From Pseudopithomyces maydicus (taxonomy: Eukaryota; Ascomycota; Dothideomycetes; Pleosporales; Didymosphaeriaceae), in contig JANTUC010000007.1 in the NCBI GenBank assembly GCA_026873275.1, positions 1,426,001 through 1,490,000 on the forward strand: DNA of 64,000 nt, written 5' to 3'. The notes under the pieces were generated by a model. That model did no database searches. It was not told the DNA's origin and worked only from the letters and a program-made list of their open reading frames with translations. Positions 45,545 through 56,087 of the stretch are shown one piece after another. The translations under genes and the position numbers were made by a program. The first letter of the stretch is position 1. Every line of letters begins with the position of its first letter.

Positions 45545-48343
45545 CTATCCGCGCTTCCGCTGCACGGTGACAAGCAACACGAACGCAACGACTCGGTAGA
45601 AGACCCCGAGCGCACAAAGAACACTGTGAGACGTTAGTGCATGAACCGTAATGAGGACGGGTATAAGACTTACCCCATATCCAAGGCGTATTTTCCCAGC
45701 GTAAATCCAGTACCCATTTCAGCCAAATTAAGTTCGTATAGATAGTCCAGCGGGAGCAAGTTCTGGCTGAAGTATGCTTCGGTGAACCACACACCAGGGC
45801 TCATCCTCCACAAGACCTCGACATGCCATTGCTTGACTTTGCTTAGCGGAGGAGCAACACCACCGAGGATACCGATGATCAAACTGCACATGACAGCAAG
45901 AAGGGGCCCATCCTCGCGTTTGACCAGCATACCAACGCACGAAGCGAGACCGTAAACGCAGAAGAAGTAGAGAAGGTTGGCGACGAACATGTCGGGCCAG
46001 CTCATGATCGGAGTGGCCAGAATACCCATGAAGACGCTGAAATGCAGATTGGCGACGAATAACCTAGGCAACACAGAAACCATCTTGCCGACGTAGTAGG
46101 CGCTCATGCTGTGACCAGACGAAGCTTCGCGGTTGAAAATCAACTTTTCTTCACCAAAGACTTTGACTGCGGGTGCTGAGCCCGCAAGACCAATGGCCAT
46201 GGCGCTGAGGAGACCAAGCTGAGTAGCCTGAGTGTAGTTGGTAGCGTGAGACAGCGCCAGGAAAGACCCCCGGTAGATACCGCTGAACAGCTGACCCTCT
46301 GCGCTGAACGCACTGAGACCGATGATACCGCCAGCAAATGCACCGGTGCCAATTTCGAAGAAGAAACTGTTCTTGAGCCGGACCTGTTGCGTGATGCTAC
46401 GCTTGCAGCAGTAATAGACTTGAGCGTACCACGATGCGCCGCGCTTCTTCATCGTTTTCTTCAGCTCGGATTCTTGGTCTGCGGTGGAAATGATTGAGAC
46501 AGGACGAGGGCGTTTGGGAGCGGCTAGTGTATCTTGGTACGATTCGTCGGACGAACTGCTGTAAGAATCCTCGGGGAGTAGGTGTTGCGGTCGCGGAGGG
46601 GCCTGCGTAGGAGGTGCACGTTGATGACGAGTGCGCCAGTTCTCGATTAGTCGGGCAACCGGGGTCTCTGACATGGCGTGGTCCTGTCGATACTCGTATC
46701 CCTCTCCGTTGATAATGTCCATGATAACATCGGCAGGGTTGGCGCGCGAGGGGAATGTGAAGCCCAGAGAGTCGAAATACACTGGTGCTTCGATAGTAGG
46801 ACCAGCATAGATTTCGTTACCAAGACCGAGAAGCAGGATGTTGTCAAAGCCGTGGTAAATCTGTTCGCGAGGTTGATGGATGATGGTAATCGTGGTGACA
46901 CCAAGCTTAGTGATGGCTTTCAGCAGCCTCATGATCGAAGAAGCAGATGTGGCGTCGAGACCAGATGTCGGCTCGTCGAGGAAGATACACATGGGTGCGG
47001 CAGCCAATTCCATTCCGATACTGACACGCTTCCTTTGACCACCGGAGACGACAGGCTTGTTAGCATCACCGACCAGGGAGTGTTGTACGTGGCTCAACCC
47101 AATACACGAAATGAGTGCGTCCACATATGCCTGGATGTCTTTGTCTTTCCAGCTCATGGGCAGTCTGCATCGCGCAGAGTGAAGTATGTTTTCACGAACG
47201 GTGAGCTCGGGTATAACAATATCGTCCTGGGGGACGAAACCAATCAGCTTCTTGTACTTGGCCATGTCCTTCGGATGGCCGTTGACTTTGATTACACCTC
47301 CTGTATGGCGAGTCTTTCCCATGAGCACGTTGAAGAAGGTGGACTTTCCGGCACCGGAACCACCCATCACAGCCCACATGGAACCGCTCTGGATGTATCC
47401 ACTGACACCCTTCAAGATCTTCTTTCCGGGCGTAGGCTCGAACTCAAGACCCTCGAAATCGAACGAAAGGCCGATATCCTTAGTCTTGATGAGGCGGGAG
47501 ATGTATTTGATGAAGACCTGGAAATCGGGGTTCGCACTCAGATCGTCGTGATCTTCGGGCTGCTGGTTGCTTCCCTTCGTAAGGAGCTCGATATCATCGC
47601 CGTCGTCCTTTTCTGTGTTCGCCAATGCTGCATAGTTCTTCTTCCTACCTTTCCTCCATGCGGAGATGAAGAAACCCAAGCCGACAACTATGCCAAGCAC
47701 AATGTCAAAAGCGATCATAAAACCGAACGGCATGGTCACGATCTGGCGCTTAGAATTTGCCGGACATATCGCTCCGTAAGCGCATTTCCAGGGTTCGAAG
47801 CTTCCTTCGGGACAAAAGCTGCCTAAAACAGTGCTCAGCGCAATTTCTCGTACGTCGGTCGTCGTTCGCTTACCTTTGGGGCACCCGATCACCTCTTTTC
47901 CTCCTTTCGGGCAGTAGGTTCCGCCTTCGCATACGACGGGCTCGAGGAGACCTTGTGGAGAGCAACCCTTTCCCGACATTCTCGAAATTTGGCATTCAGC
48001 ACTCGGAGGACAATACCTGCACATGTCAGTGTGTTCTCGAGGTTCATCTTCCCCAAGGATCTTACTGCGGAGGCGCCTCGTCCGTACTATTTGGACAGAA
48101 GAAGCCAAGATTACAATCATCTTTTGTTGCCAACAGTATGGGCATAGACCCGTTTTCCGCGTAGCATCCAGTGACTGAGCTGTTCAATCTGCGATAGGAC
48201 ATGGCAGACTCAAGCGTGGAAAAGTTGTCGTAATTCATGCTTCCGACAGGAATGTTGTCAGGGTCGTACGGAAGACCGGAGGGTATCGATGAAGGCAAGG
48301 CCGTCTCGGAGGCATCTTTGTCAGCACTTTTCGTGGAAGTCAT
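45545..48343 (-). CDS. ABCG half-transporter, ADP1-like, with Cys-rich ectodomain
   Basis: ATP-driven exporter or lipid mover of the ABCG (White/PDR half-size) family. Exons are 48066-48343, 47874-48016, 45674-47822 and 45545-45623; total 2649 nt, 882 aa. Intron 47823-47873 is 51 nt and in frame, so the unspliced frame stays open; splicing gives GCPKGSFCPEGS. The Cys-rich luminal domain (CNLGFFCP, QYCPPSAECQ, GTYCPKGG, GSFCPEGSFEPWKC, GAICP) precedes one helix (FMIAFDIVLGIVVGLGFFIS). The ATPase has Walker A GGSGAGKST, signature VSGGQRKRVS, Walker B CIFLDEPTSGLD and the H-loop His in IIHQPR. A Ser-rich linker leads to the six-helix membrane domain; the tiny last exon supplies the final helix (VLCALGVFYRVVAFVLLVTV). 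Only one ATPase site is present, so it should dimerise. Yeast Adp1 has no settled substrate. The N-terminus lacks an obvious signal peptide; an upstream exon may be missing. Confidence 0.88.
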
Positions 48344-49480
48344 GGTGAAGCTGAGGACAGCGATGGCTCTCTAACAGGAGAAGTTTTGCGCGGGGGACAG
48401 ATATAAGTCTGTTGGCCTTTATTTAAGACGCGCCTTGACTCGACTGCGTACCCTTGCGAGCTGATGAGTAGGGCTTATGCCTCTGGATGATCTACGTTGA
48501 GGCTGGCTGGTGGGTCCCTACTTCGGGGCGTACACTACTACATACGCCTGCCTGTGCACGAACATCCTGCGCAGAGTGATCGCACGGATCTAATGCTTCT
48601 CTGGACAGGTCCGGCGACACTGACCAATGTTGTGAGTACACGATCATATCGTGAATCTGTCTGCATCGTGTACAATCGTTAAGGAAACCACTGACTCGAA
48701 AACATGCTGTGTAGACGAGATGGATTCGCTGTCGTGCGAAAAGTGCGAAGCGATCGTTCGTCGACGCTTGGCATGGGACCCTTGCACGATGGCCGTTATC
48801 GTTGGCGAAAAAAGTTACGCTGAAGAGACTAGATGAAAATAACCACAGGATGGCATCTGCAGAATTTCGTCGGGGGCGGGCTGTCCATCTCCAATGCTCA
48901 TACGTTACAGTGTGTTGCACATCCATCTACGGCCGTTATCACGGCCGAACACTGAGGTCATGTCTCTCACTCACACCGCAAACAATACCTGGACCGGATG
49001 AGAGTTGCTCCTCTACTGATATGCAGTGCATAAGCCCCCCTTTCAGGCGTGCCGTGGCCTAACCTCGCGGGAATAGGCGAACCAGCTGGAGTCGGCCTTC
49101 ATAGCCACTAGGCGGCCCACCGCATGGCTGTGCTGCACGCCAGGACGGCCGCAAGGTACCTTGTTCGAAAATGCGAGGGTTTATCTCCATACGGGAAAAG
49201 TGCCGCCCTGTGATGGGGGCGGAAAGCGGCGCAGCGGCGCCGTTTAAAATAGATCCTTCAAGTGGGCGCTGACAAGCAGACCCACTCATTATCAACCGTG
49301 CGAGAGCAAATATCCAAAGGGAGTAGGAGCTCATGGCCATACCGTCAAGGGTTAGTCGGACACGGTAGCACTCATCCCCAGAATGCCGGTCGAACGATTT
49401 CCAAGCATGGAGTACGCCTTGTCCGTGGAATCAAATTTGCAAAAAGATATGTTGTTATTGTTATTCTATACTCTGGTCCC
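48344..49480. other. Intergenic, ABC promoter side and lactonase 3' side
   Basis: About 1.1 kb; should contain the ABC transporter promoter. Short frames only, no recognisable gene. Confidence 0.45.
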
Positions 49481-50744
49481 CTACTCGTTCCAAACCACCG
49501 CGGACAGACCATCCTCCTCGCCAGCACGTCCCGGCGTCGCAACTTGAACGCTCGCAACCAAGCTTCCCAACTTGCCAGTCGTAGGGTCTCGGTTGATGAT
49601 GGCAACAGTCGAGCTTGTCTGTCCACCGACGGCTACGAGGGTACCTGCCTTGTTGATCTGGAAAGTCCTGGGGTAATAGGCGTAAGAGTTGGCTGCCTCC
49701 ATCCAGGTAATCTTTCCGGTGGAAGGATCAATCGTGTACGTCGCAATGGAGTCCTTCTGGCTGCCAAAAGTTTGATCGGCACGGTTCGCCGCATACAGGA
49801 AGTTTCCGGCGACCTGGATTTCCGCCGCCTTGGTGGTTGGACCGCCCTTTGTGCCAGGAGCGTAGGTAGAAAGAGTTTGCAGCTTGGTGAGCGACATGCA
49901 TCCTCCAGAGCCACTGGGATATGTGACAGACCAGGAAGAGACGGAGTTGCCCAGCTCGTTGAGAGTGTAGAGGACCTGTGGCTGGGCAGAGCTGGGGTTT
50001 GTCCAGAAGAACTTGCCATGGCGAGGTCCATCCCCAGGGTCGGCTTTGCCGGAGCCGCATGCATTGAGTGCACCACTGTTGGCATCGATGCTGAAGATGC
50101 GGATGAGATCAGCACCTAGATCCGGCACCAACATGAACTTTCCGGTAGGGTCGAGCAGCGCCTCGTGAGGGTGAGCAACGTCCTGACGAGAGTTGGGGCC
50201 CTTCTGGGCCAAGGTGAACTTCTGTGTCGACAGAGCCTTCAGGTTACTGGAAAGAGGACCCTTATAGGTCGTAAGAGTGGAAGGCGAGCTACTTGCTGTC
50301 AGTTTTTTTCTTCTCTTCTTCTCGACCACGAAGAAGAATAACTCACTATTCGACGGTGGCGATGAAGCCCTTTCCATCCGATCCTCCGTACAGTGTTCCA
50401 TGCACAGAGTTACCAGTCGTCTTGCCTTGCGCGGTCTGGGTCAATTTTCCATCGCTGCCGACGGAGTATTTCACAATGTTTCCGCTTCCGAACCAAGACT
50501 CGTCGAAGCAGTACAAGGACTTGTCGGCAGGGTACATCTCAAGCCATCCTGGCGTGTTGCCGCATCCTGTTACCGGAGACCCAACCGACAGAGTGCCACC
50601 GCTACCATTAGGGGTAAAAGTCAAGGTGAACAACTTCCCGGTGTAGTGCGAGGCGATGAGTGTTGCCGGCGACGCTGCCGGTGCCGAAAGAACGGCGGGC
50701 ACGAAGCTGAGACCAGCCAGAAGGGACAGCGTTGTTCGGAACAT
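49481..50744 (-). CDS. Secreted lactonase-type beta-propeller (6-phosphogluconolactonase-like fold)
   Basis: Exons are 50347-50744 and 49481-50291, giving 402 aa. The intron has a GTGAGT donor and a GCAAG acceptor; the slightly earlier CAG would create a stop. A signal peptide (MFRTTLSLLAGLSFVPAVLS, cleavage near SAPAA) directs secretion. The body shows the repeated blade pattern of Lactonase (Pgl/YbhE) propellers: SHYTGKLFTLTF, CFDESWFGSGNIVKYSV, AHPHEALLDPTGKFMLVPDL, GADLIRIFSIDANSGAL, LYTLNELGNSVSSWSV, FLYAANRADQTF and TFQINKAGTLVAVGGQTSST. The DPTGKFMLVPDLGAD segment is the family hallmark. Cytosolic members hydrolyse 6-phosphogluconolactone; secreted fungal ones probably act on other lactones or are non-enzymatic (inference). 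The C-terminus (LSAVVWNE) is complete. Confidence 0.85.
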
Positions 50745-52145
50745 GGCGAAAGACCAGACAGCAGAAGACTTCGTCCGTGGCTAGTCGCTCTGGCGTACCC
50801 AAGGCTGTGCGATCTTTATGTGGCTACCGGCGTCCAGTGCGGCTTTGCGGGGCTCGTTCCATGGTGATTGAAATGATCTAAGGTATTAACCGCCACATTG
50901 GATCGCTATCATCTGTCCTGGAATTTAACCTCGCCCAAATGGATACAGCGTGGAATCAGAGATTCATGTATATTGTAGGGCAGGGGTAATGTAACACCGG
51001 TAATCCACCATGGCTATTATTCACGCCAAAGCGGTTAGAAACGAGCCCGTGACTAGAAACATGTAAAATCTAAAAACGTGGCGACTAGGATCCCGGATAT
51101 GTAGGCTAATTGCAGGTACACGCTCGGTATTGGCGTCGGAACATAAAAAAGTCATCGGTCCGTCCGGCCGCGAATGAGCGTATAGATGACGCAGCACCCC
51201 ATACTTTGTAGTTACCGTGCAGGAGTACGGTACCGGTCGTCTGATCAGAGCCGGGAACCCAGTTGACAGGTGCCGGAGAGACAACTCCAGGCCCAAGTTT
51301 GTGTGGGGGTCAACGTCCCCGACGCCTACTAGGCTCATTTCAGACTAGATGAAAGGGTCCAAGATAATTTTATAACATTCATTTCGAACGTTCGATGTTG
51401 AATCCCACGGAACATCTATCGTCTTTAGTCTCCTTCATACGACTGCACGGATACGGTCCTAGCTCATAAATCAAGAATTACATGATTTTGGCTCACAGTG
51501 GAAAAGGATCTGTACGAAGTTGCTGGTACTAATTTCACCATAACAAGCCCGCTAGCTCCAAACCGTGCGTTTCATTATAATCTGGCGTCAGCTTGCATTA
51601 TCAGTTGGGGACCATTGCTCTAATGCAGGTATAAAGAGGTTATGCCAATATTTTGGGTGCGGAATCGCTTGCCCCATAATATGTGGATGACAAATTGAGG
51701 AATCGCCTTTGGAGCAAGCCAGTTGAATCGCCTTTTTCGGCAAAAGCTTACAGAATCAGCATGGAATCCGCACCCTACACGAAATGACCTTGGTCAGGTC
51801 CTTATGATATCAATGAAAGAGTGGTGCTTTCAACGGTCTTCTTCGAAAGTGTTCCCTGTAGGGATCAGGGTAGGTCTATAGATAATTACCTACCCTAATC
51901 CCTACCTTCCCCGCGGCGGATTACTCTTTCCGTGAACATGGGTCACTCGCTATCACAACAGTATGGTGCACACAGTTCCCTCATAGGACATCATAGAACG
52001 AAATAGCTGGCAGATGGGGAAAAAATTGCAATGCAGACCAAACACCGAAATGCATTCATATTCAATCATCAGTCGTGATCTATGTAGATAAATATGATGA
52101 GTAGATTTCCCCCCAATACACACACAACAAAAAATACTACCACTC
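50745..52145. other. Intergenic region containing an inverted repeat
   Basis: About 1.4 kb between two minus-strand genes, so it holds the lactonase promoter and the OFD1 3' flank. No gene seen. The notable element is the inverted repeat at 51858-51905. Confidence 0.5.
51858..51905. repeat. Imperfect 18-nt inverted repeat (17/18) with 12-nt spacer
   Basis: Left arm GTAGGGATCAGGGTAGGT (51858-51875) and right arm ACCTACCCTAATCCCTAC (51888-51905) pair at 17 of 18 positions around the AT-rich spacer CTATAGATAATT. The transcript would form a strong hairpin. It could be a 3' processing or RNA element downstream of OFD1, or the relic of a small inverted-repeat transposon. Confidence 0.85.
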
Positions 52146-54245
52146 CTACTCGTCACTCCTAACGACACCGTTTTCTTCCTCTCCCTCCTCATCCTCATCA
52201 CCCTCGTCCTCATCCTCGTCATCCTCATCCTCCCCAAACTCGACGCCATACTCGCCGCAAATGTCCCATCGGTCGCCCTGCGCAGCGCGACTGACGTACT
52301 TGGTGAAGCGCAGCACGTGGCGATCGCGCAGCACGATGGCAAGATTGTTCCACGCTGCGGGCTGGCTAAATAGGATGCCGTCGTCTTCCTCGTCGCCTGC
52401 GCTCTTGTACACAGCCGGGTCGGCCTTTGCCTTTCGCCTCTGGCCAGCGCCAGTCGACGTCGAAGGCTCGGGTGCGCCGTTGTCCGTTTTCGCGTCGTCG
52501 TCTTCCTCGCCTGCCATGTACATTTCGTATCCGCCGACTTCTTCCGCGGGCTTAGGAGCCGCAGCGGCTTTGCCGTTGTTCTTGCTGGAGGAACCATTTT
52601 GCTCTGGCTCCTCTTCCTCGTCCTCGTCGCCCCAGCCCTTCGATGGCGTAATGCCCAGGCAAACCTCCAGCTGTGGATCTTCCTCTTCGTAGGCTGTCGC
52701 AAGCGTGTAGTCTACACCACGGCGGAAGCGACGGGCAAGAATGTTGCTTTTTGTGAGGGTGATGCCGGTGATAAGTGAGAGCCATTTGGTGAAGGCAGGG
52801 TGAGGGAAGAGGACGTCGACGAGGTCATCGTAAGGGGTCAGAGTCGCGTTCTCGGGGTAGCTTGTCTGTATGGGCTGGACGGCTTTGCGGTAGAGGAAGC
52901 GGTGCTTGTGGGGTGGGCGCGCGACGCCGACTTCGGACTGCTCGGTGAAGAAGGGGTTCGATGGCAGGCTGGGGGTCTTCTCCAGGTCCTTCGACTCGAG
53001 GTATTCACGAAGACGCGCGCAGAACTTGGGGGACAAGAACTCTGCGAGGCGCACAGAGGATTCGTCGGAGAAGAGGCGCGTGATGTCCTCGACGGTGTCC
53101 GGGACGAGGTAGTTCGGATTCATGTACTTGAGCAGAAAGTCCATCTCGTCGGCGGTCATCTGGTCATCTTGGGCTTTGGCCTGGGCCTCCCAGTGAGGGT
53201 TCTCCACCCAGTTCGGCTGCGGCTCGTCGAAAACGTCGGCTTTTCCACCCTGCAGCTGGGCAAGGGAGCTCCGCTCAGCCAGCTTCTCCTCCAAGCCCTC
53301 CTCGTAGCCCTCCTCGCCCTCTTGGGGGATGTGGAACCATCCACTGATGGCCATGCGTATACGGCCACCGTCTTCTTCCTCGGTCTCGCCCAAAGACCGC
53401 TTATAGACCTCCTCGACGTCGTGGAAGCTCTCGCCGGGCTGAACGGTGAAGAAGGACAGCTGGTTCCAGGCGGGTGGGATGACCTCTGTGAAGTCGGGCT
53501 GCGGCACCTTGACCGTGTCTCCGTCGGCGGTCTCGAGGTCCTTGGTCGGGTACAGACGCAGGGCGCCTCCCCACTCGGGCTTCCACGGGTGGTCTGGATC
53601 GAGCAGGTACAGAATCCAGCTCACGCGGCGACTGCCGATGACGTCGTCGTGGCAGAGGAGGTGGCAGCCGGGCGTGTACACGTTCTGGGAGGGTCAGTCA
53701 GTATGCGGGCAGGCCGAGGAGCTGGGTGCACGTGGGGGGACAACGCACCACGGCCATGTCGGTCTTCACGCCGCTGAGCGGGCCAGCGCCGGTGATGGAG
53801 GACAGGTACTTGCGGAAGGCGGACGAGTAGAGCGAGTCGCGGAGGGTCAGCAGCGAGGGCAGGCGCTGGAGGGCGGCATCGTCGAGGCCGTCGAGGTTGG
53901 CCAGGTCGCCCGACTGGTGGATCTTGTAGATGTCGGTCTCCTTGGGGGTGAAGGAGATGTGCTCGCGGATCTCGTTGCGCACGCTGCGCAGCAGGCGGTC
54001 GTCGACGAGGCGCTGGATCACGGCATGCTTGTACCTGGGGCGCGGGTTGGCGGGCGCTGGGTCAATTGGGCGCGGGGGACTGCTACGTACGGCTGCGAGG
54101 CGGCATAGTAGCTGGTGTAGGCGGCCAGCTCGCGTTGGTCGAACAGGCCGGCGCGGAAGTTGCCGTGGGCCTCGTCGTCGTCGAGGGCGCGCTTCTTGGG
54201 CTTGTGGCTGCCATTGGGCGGCGCGTCGTTCTTGCGCTTGGGCAT
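52146..54245 (-). CDS. TPA1/OFD1: Prolyl 3,4-dihydroxylase TPA1/OFD1-like (2-oxoglutarate Fe(II) oxygenase)
   Basis: Exons are 54091-54245, 53749-54034 and 52146-53684, giving 659 aa; phases agree. Family members hydroxylate ribosomal protein uS12 (Rps23) and act in translation termination; in fission yeast Ofd1 also controls degradation of the hypoxic factor Sre1. The N-terminal catalytic domain has the iron ligands in CHLLCHDDVIGSRRVSWILY (HxD) and a distal His with 2OG-binding Arg in RMAISGWFH. The C-terminal, degenerate second double-stranded beta-helix starts near WMNPNYL-like sequence (FLLKYMNPNYLVPDT) and includes LVDVLFPHPAFTKWLSLITG. A Lys-rich start (MPKRKND) is nuclear-type. A Ser/Gly/Ala-rich insert and a very acidic tail (about 25 Asp/Glu) end the protein. 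A nine-unit CTG/CAG repeat lies just upstream of the ATG. Confidence 0.92.
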
Positions 54246-54250
54246 GCTGG

Positions 54251-54277
54251 CTGCTGCTGCTGCTGCTGCTGCTGCTG
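54251..54277 (-). repeat. (CAG)9 in the 5' leader of OFD1
   Basis: Nine perfect CTG units on the plus strand (CAG on the transcribed sense strand), ending six nt before the OFD1 start codon. Confidence 0.9.
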
Positions 54278-54821
54278 GGACGGGACGTTACGGCGGCGCA
54301 GGCGCTGGCGGTGGCCGTCTGGCGGGAGGCCCTGGAGGGTTGGAGGCGCGGCAGCTTTTAATTTTGGAGCGGCGGCGGGAGCTTGGGCTGCCCGTCGGTC
54401 GTCTCAGCCCACAAGTGGCCCCTCGATCGAGCCACCTGCGGAACCTGAGCGGTTTCCCCGCAACCGCGAACCATGGTCTTGGGCGAACGCTCGTCTCGCT
54501 TTCGGATGGAAAAGAGCTCGCTCTGGAAAACACCGTTTGAAGGAGTGATGAGCGGCCCAAGCGAGCCCTGCTCAGCTGCCCTCCCCGGGTGCGCCGCCCT
54601 CCGGTTGGCCCAGCGCCCCCCCCCCCCAGACGCTCAACAGCTCAACGCTTTCACACGCGCATACGAGGGCCGTGGTGGTTGCTTTCTGCTTTGGCTATGT
54701 ACGCTGTCTATCATGGACAATCGCCCGCGCCTGATCACCCTGATCAGCTCGATCAGCTCCGCCAGCCTGCCCGCCGCCCGGCCATGCAGCTCCGCATGCA
54801 GATACCCTGCTAGACGGCCGA
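54278..54821. other. Intergenic with a C12 homopolymer
   Basis: About 540 nt upstream of OFD1 and downstream of the carrier gene. It contains a run of twelve C at 54616-54627. No gene seen. Confidence 0.5.
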
Positions 54822-55893
54822 TCACTGCACCTCCTCCAACACCAGCATGGCTGCCATGGCCCGCTCGTACGTCCACATCGTCACCGCGCTCGCCGGCGCC
54901 GCCTTGAGCAGGCTCACCGTCAGCCCGCGGTACAGACCCCTCATTCCTTCGCGCCGCGAGATGGTCGCCAGCGTGCTGATGACCCCCGTGTACAGGGGTA
55001 TGTTGCGGTGGACGTACTTGGACCGCATCGGGCCCTGGACCTGCAGCCGCTTCCGCGTCGTGTCGAGCGGGTAGACGGCCGTCTTGGAGAGCACGCTGGC
55101 GAGCACGCCCGCCGCCGCGTCGGAGCTCCCAAAGGGGAGGGGGATGGGCGAGGCCGCCGTGAGGGGCTTGAGGCCCTCGTAGCTGGCGAAGAACAGGCCC
55201 ATGTACGGCACGATCTGGCTCACGCCCGCCCCGAGGCCGCGAAAGAAGCCGGCGGGGCCCTCGTGGGTGGCGATGTGCCGTATCGAAGCGGCGATGGACG
55301 TGTACACGCGCTCCGTTCCCTGGGCGGCAAACCGCGTCCGTAGCAGGTCGAGGGGGTACGTCGCCGTGGTTGCACATGCGCCTGCCGCGGCGCCGCTTAC
55401 GAAGGACACGGCCGAGCTGGGGAGGGCGTAGGGCGGGGGCAGCGTCTCCAGGAGGGTCGAGATGTACTTGTAGGCGGAGAACTGCACGCTACCGTAGCAG
55501 AGATACATGGCCTCGGCGGGGATGTTGCCCTTCCATAGTCCCGTGAGCCCTTCCTCGCGGAGGATGGACTGGAGGGTCCCGATGGTGCCTTTGTAGGTGG
55601 GTCCCTGGACGGCGCGGGTGCTCAAGGGGTCGGAGAGCGAGTGGACCTGCAGCTGGAGGCGGATTTTGACTACATCGAGAGGTGCGATCACGAAGCTGTG
55701 GGCGTCAATTGCAGCTCTCGGGCGGGCGAGTAGAGTGCACACGTACCGTGAGACGAGACCGGCAATGGCACCGGCGGCCACGACTTGCAGCTGTGAGCCC
55801 TGCAGGATAGTTTCAGCATGGCGGCGTCCAGGAAGGGTCGGGGGTGTCCAAGGGGCGCACCTCATGCTTGAGCTGAGCAACTTCTCCCGACAT
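54822..55893 (-). CDS. TPC1: Mitochondrial carrier, thiamine pyrophosphate carrier TPC1-like
   Basis: Exons are 55861-55893, 55747-55799 and 54822-55695, giving 319 aa. The short first exon encodes MSGEVAQLKHE and joins GSQLQVVAAGAIAGLVSR, the normal TPC1 N-terminus; the in-frame ATG at 55907 of the unspliced frame is therefore not used. Three mitochondrial-carrier repeats carry PxDxxK/R motifs: PLDVVKIRLQ, PLDLLRTRFA and PLDTTRKRLQ. Each is followed by the G-rich second motif (LTGLWKGN, PAGFFRGLGAG, MRGLYRGL). The inner-membrane protein would import thiamine pyrophosphate in exchange for nucleotides. Assignment to TPC1 rather than another SLC25 member rests on resemblance of the N-terminus and of TYKGTIGTLQSILREEG. 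It is divergent from the dioxygenase gene, 194 nt away. Confidence 0.87.
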
Positions 55894-56050
55894 GCGCCGG
55901 ATATCACGCGACCGTTCGCCAGCGCTGGGACACGCAGCGATGGGTAGGCGGAAGGAAAACGAGCCGATGTTGTTTGTTACCTCGGGACAAAGGCGCGCAA
56001 AGAGCTGTTAAAGCGCTCGGCCTCCCGCGCGGCGCGACGACAGACAGCAC

Positions 56051-56071
56051 CAGCAGCAGCAGCAGCAGCAG
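56051..56071 (+). repeat. (CAG)7 in the 5' leader of the dioxygenase gene
   Basis: Seven perfect CAG units ending 16 nt before the ATG at 56088. Confidence 0.9.
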
Positions 56072-56087
56072 CCCTCGTCATTCCGTC

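Noticed and set aside
46678..47826. A 382-codon plus-strand open frame
   Set aside because: It is the reverse shadow of the ABCG ATPase domain, whose Walker and signature motifs fix the true frame on the minus strand.
45388..48343. A longer C-terminus of the ABC transporter to 45388
   Set aside because: The donor ATGGG|GTAAGT leaves phase 2, so the last exon reads VLCALGVFYRVV and stops at 45545; the frame reaching 45388 would lose the final membrane helix.
49262..50119. A 285-codon plus-strand frame
   Set aside because: Antisense to the lactonase propeller, which has a signal peptide and blade motifs on the minus strand.
52800..53777. A 325-codon plus-strand open frame
   Set aside because: Antisense to the OFD1 catalytic exon; the HxD and distal His motifs are on the minus strand.
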